This document shows, piece by piece, positions 20,812-28,949 of a stretch of 30,521 nucleotides of DNA. The position numbers and the translations under genes are program-made. The stretch spans positions 1 to 30,521 of the forward strand of contig JAFNXT010000120.1 in NCBI GenBank assembly GCA_017378975.1. Reading direction: 5' to 3'. A model generated the notes under the pieces. The model worked only from the letters and a program-made list of their open reading frames with translations, did no database searches and was not told where the DNA came from. This stretch comes from Oscillospiraceae bacterium. Lineage in GTDB: Bacteria; Bacillota; Clostridia; Oscillospirales; Oscillospiraceae. Every line of letters starts with the position of its first letter. The stretch's first letter is position 1.

Positions 20812-23800
20812 ATGAGTTTTATTGAACAGTATCTGTTACAATTGAAAACTGAAAAACGACGGTGGCAGTATGCTGTGATGATCCTGACAGCGCTGTCACT
20901 GGTCGTTGCGCTTGTCACTGCATGGAATCTGCGAATGACGGGGATCACGATCGTAAACGACGCGTCCTGCGGTCATAAGGAACATCGACATACCGAAGCG
21001 TGTCTGGCAGATGGCGTCCCGATCTGCGGACAGCAGGAGCATATCCATGATACAGGTTGCTATTCCGATCCCGATGCGGATACGGAAACCGCGTTGGATT
21101 GGCAGAATATGTTTGCTGACTATCCCTATACCGGTATCCTCCGTGAGGATCTGGTCGGTATCGCCAGGACGCAGGTGGGGTATACCGAGAGCAGGCTGAA
21201 TTTTGAAGCAAGCGACGATGGCGTACGACGCGGGTATACAAGGTATGGCGCATGGTATGGTGCTCCTTACAACGACTGGTCGGCGATGTTCGTGTCGTTC
21301 TGTCTTAGTTATGCAGGCGCGGATCCCGAAGGATACCCGTACAGCTCCGGCGCCTCGTCGATGGCAGAGCTCTGGAAAAAGCATGAAAGATTCGCTTCAG
21401 TGGGAGGATATGTCCCTGTCTGTGGCGATATCGTATTTTTGGACGATAATACGGTGGGCATCGTAGCCGAAGTCCACACCTCTACGATCTATGTGATCCG
21501 GGGCGACATGGATGACGCGGTCCGCGCGGATGTCATGCTCATGGAAGATCCATCCATCACCGGATGGGGCATCACGGGAGAGGGAGAGGCCGCCGTTCAG
21601 GCGCCCGTAGAAGAGGATGTTCTGGATATCTCCAACGGTCCAGCGGTCTATATCTTCGAAGGCGGTACGGCACCATCCACACCTTCGGCAAACAAACGCT
21701 TCCTGAGGACAGCGAGAACGGTCACGGAGCTTTTGCCCTATCTGGAAGCCAATGGCGGCAGTTACTTCTTTACATTGCTGGACCATAACAATATGGAACT
21801 TCCAAAGGACGCGCAGGGCAATTACATCGCGCAAGCCAATGTCGGCTATAAGCTTACGGTCAGCTTCACCAGCCCCAACGGCTTTTTGCCCGGGACCTAC
21901 CAGTATCAGATCCCCAATGGATTGATGGTGGAGGGCGGTGAAGGCGAATTCGCCTTGAAGGACGGCACGAACGTTGGTAGCTGGGTGGTGACCGATACCG
22001 GATCGATCACCATGGTGTTCAACGAAAATATGAACAGCCGCAGTGATATCACCATCAGCGCGACCATGGGGATCACCTTCCAGGAGCAGGATGACCTCAT
22101 CGATTTCGACGGCTTCATCACCGTCAAGGTAGAGCCCCCTGTCCAGCAGAAGGACCCAACGGTCTTGTCGAAATGGGGTTCTCCTGATGGGGACGCCGGA
22201 AAGATCAAATGGAAGGTGCGGATCGACGGACATGCGGATTCCCAGATCCCGGGAAACATACTCACTGACCGGACGGTCCTGAGCGATTGGAGCAGGCCCC
22301 ATAGTTATACCCCTTCGGATATCGCCGGAGGCTTGACGTTCGGTGTATCCGACCCGGAGGGCGGTTGGCACGCATGGCACGTTTCGGCGGATGATCCACA
22401 CCTCATATGGGACGAGACAGGGTGGTCTTATAAGATCCCCCAAACGGTCATCTGCGATTACTGCGGAGAACTGGAATTAGGCAACGAAGGCTGGAGCTAT
22501 CTTGTTGACTACACATCCACTCCGACACAGTTGAACACACCGGGTACGTTCGACTATGAGAACAAGGTCACGGTGGACGGTCAGACGGCGTGGGGCTGGA
22601 GCGATTTCACTCACGTCGGGATCGAAGCCGTGATCGGGAAGACCGGTTCTTTCGTATCCGATGCTTCCGGCGGTGGATTCCTCTGGGAGATCCAGGTGAC
22701 CATACCGGGCAGGCCGGATGGACAGCGGGCGGAATATTCCTGGTTCATCATGGATGAGATGCGACTGATGGATGAGAATGGCACGGTCGTTGGCTGTGTG
22801 CAGAACGATGCCCACCTGTCCACGGTCATGGCGACCTACAACGGAGCGACCATCCAGATCCCACGGATCCAGGATGCTACGGATGAGGACCTGTTCGCCT
22901 GGGACAATGCATGGACGGCAACAGAGAACGGTATCAGCTATAACCGGACCATAAATCTGCTCTGTCGCTGTCAATGTACGGAGGAGACCTGCCACTGGAC
23001 CGGGTGCGGAGACTACTGGTTCCAAAAAGATGACGGGGAATGGGCCGCCAACGGTTTTTGCCAGTGTTGGACAGAGACCCAGAACATGACCTTCACTTTC
23101 GTTTACAAGACGACGGATCTGTCTGTGATCGAAAAATACGGTCACCTTGGCTATCAGGTGAACAACCATGCCCAGCTCTACTATATGCCCGATGGCAACA
23201 ACTCGGTCCGCGTTTCCTATGATGACGCTACGGTCGGCATCCCTGAGTTGTTCGAAAAACAGCTGACCCATGATTTCAACGGCTATACCGCCCACTATAA
23301 GATCACAGTCAATGAAGCCAAAGCGGTTTTGACGAACGGTGCGCCGCTGATGATCCATGACGTTATGACGGATACGCTGGCGTATATAAGCGGTTCCCTC
23401 GTGATCACGGCAGAGAATGCCAATGGAAACATAACGACACTGCGGCAGGACACCGACTATACGGTCACATACGACGGTACAGGCGATCAGACGGATGGGT
23501 CCGGGAAAAAAGTGCACGTGTTGGATATCGTGATCTTGCGTCCCCAGCCGGTCACCTATATCCTCGATTATGATACGACTCTGATCCTGCCGGAGCAGTT
23601 GACGGGGGCTGTCAAGTACAGCAACTCTGCGACCATCACGCTTTGGGGAGAAGATATCACAGATGCCGGTGAAGAAAAAGTATACGCGGATATCAATATC
23701 GCCGCCAAGAGTTATGCCCTGGAATTGTTCAAGACCTGCGCGCTCACGAACAGACCGCTGTCGGGTGCGACCTTTGGTCTGTACAACGCGCAAGGAGGAC

Positions 23801-24204
23801 TTGTCGATACAGGCGTGACGAACGCGGATGGAAAGCTTTTCTTCCAGACCAATGTCACCAAGGGCATCATCCTGCAGGAGCATGTGGCGTACTATTTGCA
23901 GGAGCTCCATCCGCCTCCGGCGTATCGTCTGGATGAAACGAAATACTGGTTCTGCTTCTGCGACGGTACGAACGATGTGTGTGAAGAATGCGATGAGATC
24001 GCATCAGAGGTAGATGCCATCAGGATCCCCTTTGAACAAGTGGGTATCGTTGAGATAGTGAACGACCCCACGGGTCTCGAATTGCCAGCCACCGGCGGTA
24101 TCGGGACACCCATTTATATACTATGCGGACTGGTACTCGTACTCGGCCCGCTTGTATACGGATCGAGCTTGAGGCGCAGATACGAAAGGAGGTCACGGGG
24201 ATAA
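20812..24204 (+). CDS. Large LPATG surface protein, probable tip pilin/adhesin with degenerate amidase-like domain
   Basis: 1130 residues from ATG 20812 (AGAGG upstream). A cytosolic leader and long helix (about 20-42) are followed by paired Cys/His units (CGHKEHRHTEAC, CGQQEHIHDTGC). Residues 110-250 resemble CHAP/NlpC-like domains (VGIARTQVGYTES, YTRYGAWYGAPYNDW), but the usual nucleophile Cys is S157 (DWSAMF) and the usual His before VGIV is T214. A long beta-rich region and a Cys-rich patch (CRCQCTEETCHWTGCGDYW, about 718-736) follow, then a Cna_B/SpaA-like domain (about 965-1085). It ends in LPATG (1091-1095), a helix and an Arg-rich tail, a sorting signal. Size and position suggest tip subunit or adhesin. 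Confidence 0.85.
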   Translation: MSFIEQYLLQLKTEKRRWQYAVMILTALSLVVALVTAWNLRMTGITIVNDASCGHKEHRHTEACLADGVPICGQQEHIHDTGCYSDPDADTETALDWQNMFADYPYTGILREDLVGIARTQVGYTESRLNFEASDDGVRRGYTRYGAWYGAPYNDWSAMFVSFCLSYAGADPEGYPYSSGASSMAELWKKHERFASVGGYVPVCGDIVFLDDNTVGIVAEVHTSTIYVIRGDMDDAVRADVMLMEDPSITGWGITGEGEAAVQAPVEEDVLDISNGPAVYIFEGGTAPSTPSANKRFLRTARTVTELLPYLEANGGSYFFTLLDHNNMELPKDAQGNYIAQANVGYKLTVSFTSPNGFLPGTYQYQIPNGLMVEGGEGEFALKDGTNVGSWVVTDTGSITMVFNENMNSRSDITISATMGITFQEQDDLIDFDGFITVKVEPPVQQKDPTVLSKWGSPDGDAGKIKWKVRIDGHADSQIPGNILTDRTVLSDWSRPHSYTPSDIAGGLTFGVSDPEGGWHAWHVSADDPHLIWDETGWSYKIPQTVICDYCGELELGNEGWSYLVDYTSTPTQLNTPGTFDYENKVTVDGQTAWGWSDFTHVGIEAVIGKTGSFVSDASGGGFLWEIQVTIPGRPDGQRAEYSWFIMDEMRLMDENGTVVGCVQNDAHLSTVMATYNGATIQIPRIQDATDEDLFAWDNAWTATENGISYNRTINLLCRCQCTEETCHWTGCGDYWFQKDDGEWAANGFCQCWTETQNMTFTFVYKTTDLSVIEKYGHLGYQVNNHAQLYYMPDGNNSVRVSYDDATVGIPELFEKQLTHDFNGYTAHYKITVNEAKAVLTNGAPLMIHDVMTDTLAYISGSLVITAENANGNITTLRQDTDYTVTYDGTGDQTDGSGKKVHVLDIVILRPQPVTYILDYDTTLILPEQLTGAVKYSNSATITLWGEDITDAGEEKVYADINIAAKSYALELFKTCALTNRPLSGATFGLYNAQGGLVDTGVTNADGKLFFQTNVTKGIILQEHVAYYLQELHPPPAYRLDETKYWFCFCDGTNDVCEECDEIASEVDAIRIPFEQVGIVEIVNDPTGLELPATGGIGTPIYILCGLVLVLGPLVYGSSLRRRYERRSRG

Positions 24205-24292
24205 GCCTCCTGCAAACGGCGTGAAAACTGATCTACGCGCCTTGCCGATCACGCGTTGACTCCAAAAAACAAATTCAGAAAGGAAAATAGTT

Positions 24293-26119
24293 ATGAAAAG
24301 ATCATTCGCTTTAATGATGGCCCTGGTCCTGGTCCTCTCTCTTGGCATGACCGCATTCGCGGCTGAGAACACCGGCTCTATCACCATTACGAACGCAACC
24401 ATCGATGAGACCTATACGGTCTACAAGATCTTCGACGCAAGCATCAAGCTGGCCGCTGATGGCGAGACTGCGGAAGCCGTTGCGTACAGCATCGCATCGG
24501 ATAGCCAGTTCTTCGAGGCACTTTTCGGTGCTGACGGAACGGCTGTCAATCCTTTCTTCACTTACAACGCCAACACCGGTTCCGTTGCCAAGAAGGAAGG
24601 CGTGAACGATTCTGAGCTCATCAAGTACCTCACTGAGCTTGTGGCAGACGGTACATACGCACCCAGTGCGGCTCCTGTCAAGGCTACGGGCGAGGTGGTC
24701 AAGTTCGAGGATCTTGATTACGGCTACTACCTCATCACCAGCACCCTCGGCACGACGGTCACCATCAACTCCAACACGCCTGACATCGAAGTGATCGATA
24801 AGAACCAGGAGCCCGCGCCTGACTTCGACAAGCAGATCCAGATCGGTGTGGACGAGAACGGCGATCCCATCTGGGCGGATGCCAACTCTGCCAACATCGG
24901 TGACAGCGTCACCTACAAGATCTCCTTCACCGCTACCAACTACGAGGGCGACAAGAAGATCAATTATTATCAGGTCCACGACGAAAAGGGCGACGCTATC
25001 TGGGCTGAGTTCAACAGCATCCAGGTCTTTGTCGGTGGCGTGGAGCTGCCCAGAGGTTATTATCTGTCTCAGGGCGGCGATCCTCAGGAAGGTACCTGGC
25101 TGTGGCTGGGCGACGGGGACGACACCTGTACTGACGGCTGGAACGATATCCCCGAGGATGAAAGAGACCGTAACGATGCCCAGTGGTATCTGGTGCATCT
25201 GGGCTACGACCAGTTCCGCATCACCATCCCCTGGCTGGAGGACCACGAGCTGACCGACGTGACCGACACCGAGGGTAATGTTACTTCCTACTCCCTGTCT
25301 TTCGAAGATGACGCGGCTTCCAAGTTCGACTCCCCTGTGCAGGTCGTCGTCACCTACGACGCCGTCGTTGAGCCCGGTGCGGCCATTGGCGCTACCACCC
25401 ACGGTAACCGTTTCAACAAGGCCCATGCTTCCTGGACCAGCAACCACGAGACCGGCTCCACGCCTCCTGATGAGGTCGTGACCTATGTTTACGGCATCGG
25501 CCTGCTGAAGGACGACAGCGCGACGGGCCTCAACCTGGCCGGCGCAAAGTTCCGTATCTACAAGGATAAGGATTGCACTATCCCTGTGTATGTGATCCCC
25601 ACCAACATCAAGGGCGTCTATATGGTAGACAGCAAGGGTACTCCCTCTGAAACGATCAGCGGCAGTGCCATGCTGGACGCAAGAGAGCTGTATGCAGACT
25701 ATCTGGACGAGTATCTCGGCACCAATGAGCAGGACAACTACGTTGTTTCTCAGGTCAACGGTAAGCTGGCGATCCTGGGTCTGGAAGCCGGTACCTATTA
25801 CCTGAAGGAGGTCGAGGCTCCTGCAGGTTATAACGCGCTGACTCTGCCCGTGGAGATCACCGCAGGCACCGGCACCCGTTCCTTCAACATCTTCGCTGAC
25901 GTGAACGGCAACGTTGCTGACATCCAGCAGACCGACGGTGTCCACACCGAGAAGGTCTACGAACTGACGCACACGGTGGTCCACAACAGCAAGGGCGTTG
26001 AGCTGCCTTCCACCGGCGGCGAAGGCACCTTCTGGCTGATCACCATCGGTTCTATGCTGGCCATCGGCTTCGCTGTGTTCCTGATCACCAACAAGAAGAT
26101 GTCCATTTACAACGACTGA
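24293..26119 (+). CDS. Major pilin, SpaA/SpaD-type, LPSTG-anchored
   Basis: 608 residues. Signal peptide to about A23 (MTAFA), pilin N-domain, a D2-type isopeptide domain (about 190-390), a Cna_B domain (about 400-560) with E-box YYLKEVEAPAGYN (about 502-514), and the sorting signal LPSTG (571-575), helix and Lys tail. A lysine near DIEVIDKNQEPAPDFDK is the likely site for polymerisation, although no canonical YPKN is present. Codons are much more biased (CTG, ACC, GGC, AAC) than in flanking genes, close to efp, which fits an abundant structural subunit. AGAAAGG precedes the start. It follows the tip gene after 88 bases without a promoter of its own, and a GC-rich hairpin follows. Confidence 0.93.
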   Translation: MKRSFALMMALVLVLSLGMTAFAAENTGSITITNATIDETYTVYKIFDASIKLAADGETAEAVAYSIASDSQFFEALFGADGTAVNPFFTYNANTGSVAKKEGVNDSELIKYLTELVADGTYAPSAAPVKATGEVVKFEDLDYGYYLITSTLGTTVTINSNTPDIEVIDKNQEPAPDFDKQIQIGVDENGDPIWADANSANIGDSVTYKISFTATNYEGDKKINYYQVHDEKGDAIWAEFNSIQVFVGGVELPRGYYLSQGGDPQEGTWLWLGDGDDTCTDGWNDIPEDERDRNDAQWYLVHLGYDQFRITIPWLEDHELTDVTDTEGNVTSYSLSFEDDAASKFDSPVQVVVTYDAVVEPGAAIGATTHGNRFNKAHASWTSNHETGSTPPDEVVTYVYGIGLLKDDSATGLNLAGAKFRIYKDKDCTIPVYVIPTNIKGVYMVDSKGTPSETISGSAMLDARELYADYLDEYLGTNEQDNYVVSQVNGKLAILGLEAGTYYLKEVEAPAGYNALTLPVEITAGTGTRSFNIFADVNGNVADIQQTDGVHTEKVYELTHTVVHNSKGVELPSTGGEGTFWLITIGSMLAIGFAVFLITNKKMSIYND

Positions 26120-26135
26120 TCCGAGAGGGTCCCAA

Positions 26136-26164
26136 GGGGGGAGAGGGTGATCTCCTCTCCCCCC
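26136..26164 (+). other. GC-rich hairpin between major pilin and sortase genes
   Basis: Perfect 11-base stem (GGGGGGAGAGG at 26136-26146 with its complement at 26154-26164), 7-base loop, no U-run (ATCTGG follows). It is 16 bases after the pilin stop and 20 bases before the sortase ribosome site. It probably shields the pilin mRNA 3' end or lowers downstream transcription, so sortase is made in smaller amounts than pilin. Confidence 0.65.
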
Positions 26165-26196
26165 ATCTGGGGAACGATGACGGAAAGGAGATGCCT

Positions 26197-27063
26197 GTGA
26201 GAAAGCATAAGACTGCGATCTTCCTGACGATCGGATTTCTGGCAGGCATCTGCATTCTGTTATATCCCGCCATCAGTGACTTTTGGAACAGCAAGACCCA
26301 AAGCCGTGCCATCGTGGATTATGAATCCGTTCTGGATAATTTGGATCCGGCAGATCATACGGCTATTTTTGAAAAAGCCCATGCATACAACGAGGCGCTG
26401 TATCGAACAGCGTTCCCGCTCATCGATCACCATCAGGTCCCGGGCTACTTTGATACCCTCTCCATCGCTGATAATGGCATGATCGGCTATCTGAAGATCG
26501 ATCGCATCGGTGTGGAACTGCCGGTTTATCACAGTACCTCCCATGAGGTCCTGAACAAAGGTGTGGGACATCTGGAGGGCAGCAGCTTGCCTGTGGGCGG
26601 TGAAAACACCCACTGCGTACTCTCAGCCCACAGAGGTCTGCCCAGCTCCAAGCTGTTTACCGATCTGGACCGGGTGGAGATAGGAGATACCTTCCAGATC
26701 ACGGTGCTGGATCAGGTGCTGACCTATCAGGTCGATCATATCAATATCATAGAGCCTACCGATACAAGGGATCTGCAGATCATCGAGGGCGGAGACTACT
26801 GTACCTTGTTCACCTGTACCCCTTACGGTATCAATACCCATCGACTGCTGGTGCGGGGAGTCCGTATCGAGACGGTCAAGGAAAAGCCGGTGCTCTATGT
26901 TTCCAACGAGGCGTTTCGTATAGAGCCTATGCTGGTGACACCGGCTGTTGCGGCACCGATGCTTCTCGTATTCCTGATCCACTTACTAGTAAAGTACAGA
27001 GAGCCGCCTAAGGATAAGCAGCCTAAGCAACAGGATGGTGGAAGCGCAGAGCATAAACAGTGA
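26197..27063 (+). CDS. srtC: Class C sortase (pilin polymerase)
   Basis: 288 residues from GTG 26197; AAAGGAG at 26184-26190 gives six-base spacing, whereas ATG 26191 would touch it directly. Helices near residues 8-26 and 245-262 frame the sortase domain, the double-anchored plan of class C enzymes. Catalytic residues are intact: H145 in LSAHRGLP, C207 in TLFTCTPYGINTH and R216. The core stretch GYLKIDRIGVELPVYHSTS is typical. It links pilin subunits through lysine isopeptide bonds on the outer face of the membrane. The basic, Gln-rich tail follows the second helix. It is the only sortase in the window with a complete active site. Confidence 0.94.
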   Translation: MRKHKTAIFLTIGFLAGICILLYPAISDFWNSKTQSRAIVDYESVLDNLDPADHTAIFEKAHAYNEALYRTAFPLIDHHQVPGYFDTLSIADNGMIGYLKIDRIGVELPVYHSTSHEVLNKGVGHLEGSSLPVGGENTHCVLSAHRGLPSSKLFTDLDRVEIGDTFQITVLDQVLTYQVDHINIIEPTDTRDLQIIEGGDYCTLFTCTPYGINTHRLLVRGVRIETVKEKPVLYVSNEAFRIEPMLVTPAVAAPMLLVFLIHLLVKYREPPKDKQPKQQDGGSAEHKQ

Positions 27064-27114
27064 ACGGATATCGTCATGGATGAGAAAGACCATGATCTTC
27101 AAGGGGGGATATGG

Positions 27115-28077
27115 ATGATGGATAAAAAAATTGGCATCCTTGTTATTTTGCTTTGTTTCTGTTTCCACTTGATGCCTTATCATGCGCTGGCTGTTTCTAC
27201 TTCTGATGCTGTTGAGCCGATCATAACTGAAAATGAGTGCTCGCTGACAGTTTCGTATCGCCATGGAGGGACGGTGTTTTCCGGCGTACAGGTAAAGCTA
27301 TACAGGATCGCAGAGGTCTCTGCAGATCTCAGATATACGTTGACTCAGCCCTTTGAAACCTCCGGTTTGATTTTGGATGAGATCAAAACATCAGGCGAAT
27401 GGGATGTGATCCGGTCGACGCTTGAAGCGCATATCCTTGCCTATGATATCGATCCGGAACATACTTCCGTAACGAATGAGGACGGTCAGGTGTTTTTTGA
27501 GGCACTGAGTACGGGGATGTATTTGGCGATCGTCAGTCAGGCCGCACAGGATGGTCTGCGTTGCCGCTTCGACTCCGCTCTCATACCGTTGCCGGGGCTT
27601 GGGCAGGATGGCCGTTGGCAGTATCAAGTTTCCGTGAATGCCAAAGGGGAGGTCTTACCTCCGGTCGATCCGGACGAAGAGGCAAAGTTTAAGGTCCTGA
27701 AACTCTGGAGAGGCGACGAAGGCCGGGACCACCGTCCGAAAAGCATCGAGGTAGAGATATTTTGTGATGGGATCAGCTATCAGACCGTGACCCTTTCGGA
27801 AGAAGACCACTGGGCATACAGTTGGACCGCAAAGGACGACGGTTCGAGCTGGACGGTGGTCGAGCGAAACGTGCCGCAGGGATATACAGTCACGGTAGAG
27901 GAGCGGGAGTCTACCTTCGTCCTGACGAATACATGGACCCCAACAGATCCGGAGGATCCCGATAAGCCTCCTAAAACGGGAGATACGTCCAATATCATGC
28001 TGTATATTTGGGTGATGATCGTTTCGGGATGCTTGCTGATCGTCTTGGGCGTCACAGGAAAGAGATCGCGGCAATGA
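27115..28077 (+). CDS. Minor/anchor pilin with Cna_B domain and PPKTG sorting signal
   Basis: 320 residues from ATG 27115 (AAGGGGGG six bases upstream; ATG 27118 also possible). Signal peptide (about 1-27, ending near HALA), an N-terminal pilin domain (about 40-190), a proline linker (EVLPPVDPDEEAK) and a Cna_B domain (about 200-270: KLWRGDEGRD, TVVERNVPQGYTV, FVLTNTW, with the Lys, Glu and Asn of an isopeptide). The sorting motif is PPKTG (285-289), then a helix and a KRSRQ tail. PPKTG differs from the LPxTG of the other two subunits and resembles signals of class B-type sortases of Clostridia ((S/P)PxTG). It overlaps the next start by four bases (ATGA). Confidence 0.88.
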   Translation: MMDKKIGILVILLCFCFHLMPYHALAVSTSDAVEPIITENECSLTVSYRHGGTVFSGVQVKLYRIAEVSADLRYTLTQPFETSGLILDEIKTSGEWDVIRSTLEAHILAYDIDPEHTSVTNEDGQVFFEALSTGMYLAIVSQAAQDGLRCRFDSALIPLPGLGQDGRWQYQVSVNAKGEVLPPVDPDEEAKFKVLKLWRGDEGRDHRPKSIEVEIFCDGISYQTVTLSEEDHWAYSWTAKDDGSSWTVVERNVPQGYTVTVEERESTFVLTNTWTPTDPEDPDKPPKTGDTSNIMLYIWVMIVSGCLLIVLGVTGKRSRQ

Positions 28078-28661
28078 AAAAGAAAGGTTTTGTGATCCGA
28101 AAGATCTGTGCTCTCGTTGGCGCGTGCCTGCTTGTGGGGGCCATCGCAACGATGGCTTTATGGAGATGGGATATCCACCGTTCCGAAGCACGGTCCCGAT
28201 ACTATGTCGATACACTTCAGGCGCTGATCCCGGAGCCGCAAAATGCCGTTCCGGAGGAACGAAGAGATAATACGATGTCCGTCCTGTCTGTTGACGGGAC
28301 GGACCTTGTTGGCATCGTTGAGATCCCCCGTTATGAGTCCGTGCTCCCGGTCTGTGCCGATTGGGGAAACACTTCGAAATATCCTTGTCGTTTTAGCGGA
28401 AGTATTTACGACGGCACGATGAAGATCGGCGCAACGACACAGAAGGGGCAATACGATTTCTACCGGGAACTTTCCGTGGGAGATACCGTTATCTACACAG
28501 ATGTAGAAGGGAACCGATATACCTTTGCAATCAAAAGTTTACGATATGAAAAGCACGCGGACCAGGCCGCCCTTCAGCACGAAGACGCGCCGTTGACGCT
28601 GTTCGTTAAAAATATCTATTCTTTTGAATATTTGGTCCTTTTTTGCGACGTATCGTATTGA
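28074..28661 (+). CDS. Sortase-like protein lacking the catalytic triad (pseudo-sortase)
   Basis: 195 residues. An N-terminal membrane helix (about 10-32) is followed by a sortase fold of the class B/D kind: LVGIVEIPRYESVLPV, YPCRFSGSIY, a YRELSVGDTVIYTDVEGNRY block and DAPLTLFVKNIY. In active relatives these read IAGHN, LTLFTCT and Arg-x-Val. Here T121 stands for His, K179 for Cys, and Glu-Tyr near 185-186 for Arg. The scaffold strands are well kept with no frameshift, so it is probably a retained non-catalytic protein, perhaps a chaperone or anchor for the PPKTG pilin to which it is translationally coupled. Recent inactivation of a PPKTG sortase is the alternative. Confidence 0.75.
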   Translation: MKKKGFVIRKICALVGACLLVGAIATMALWRWDIHRSEARSRYYVDTLQALIPEPQNAVPEERRDNTMSVLSVDGTDLVGIVEIPRYESVLPVCADWGNTSKYPCRFSGSIYDGTMKIGATTQKGQYDFYRELSVGDTVIYTDVEGNRYTFAIKSLRYEKHADQAALQHEDAPLTLFVKNIYSFEYLVLFCDVSY

Positions 28662-28781
28662 CCTGCAAGAACCAGAAAGATCTGGGCGCATTGGATGGCT
28701 TGTTCGGTGCCGGATGGAGGGATAAGAACAGCGGTCTGAAGGGGTTGCCGTTATTTGCACCGCGATAAACAAAGAAGGTCC

Positions 28782-28810
28782 TTGTCGTATTTTACCGGAT
28801 GTGATAGGAT
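28782..28810 (+). promoter_or_regulatory. Promoter of the downstream accessory genes
   Basis: TTGTCG (28782-28787), 17-base spacer, extended -10 TGA-TAGGAT (28802-28810). It would begin transcripts near 28817, just before AAAGGAG at 28816-28822. Confidence 0.6.
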
Positions 28811-28853
28811 AGGGCAAAGGAGACGATGCGATGATCCGGCATGGCAGGAAAAG

Positions 28854-28946
28854 ATGATCGAAGCAGAATTGCGGGTCTCACAATTATCGCCATACCGGGA
28901 TATTGCGTTCTTCCACCATTTGATCTTGGTCAAAGAGGATGTATGA
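28854..28946 (+). CDS. Tiny reading frame before the GNAT gene, possibly frameshifted
   Basis: 30 residues from ATG 28854 with AGGAAA upstream, ending EDV at 28946, three bases before the next gene. The amino-acid pattern (IEAELRVSQLSPYRDIAFFHHLILVKEDV) looks coding, and the same frame is open upstream through DDPAWQEK. A strong AAAGGAG plus ATG at 28826 would join it if one base (C28829) were absent. It may be a real small protein with a shifted start, or a decayed remnant. Confidence 0.3.
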   Translation: MIEAELRVSQLSPYRDIAFFHHLILVKEDV

Positions 28947-28949
28947 TCT

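Noticed and set aside
24311..25984. 557-codon minus-strand frame opposite the major pilin
   Set aside because: Shadow of strongly biased codons in the pilin gene; Val/Asp-rich, no ribosome site and no recognisable domain. The same holds for 14565-16076 and 22477-23910.
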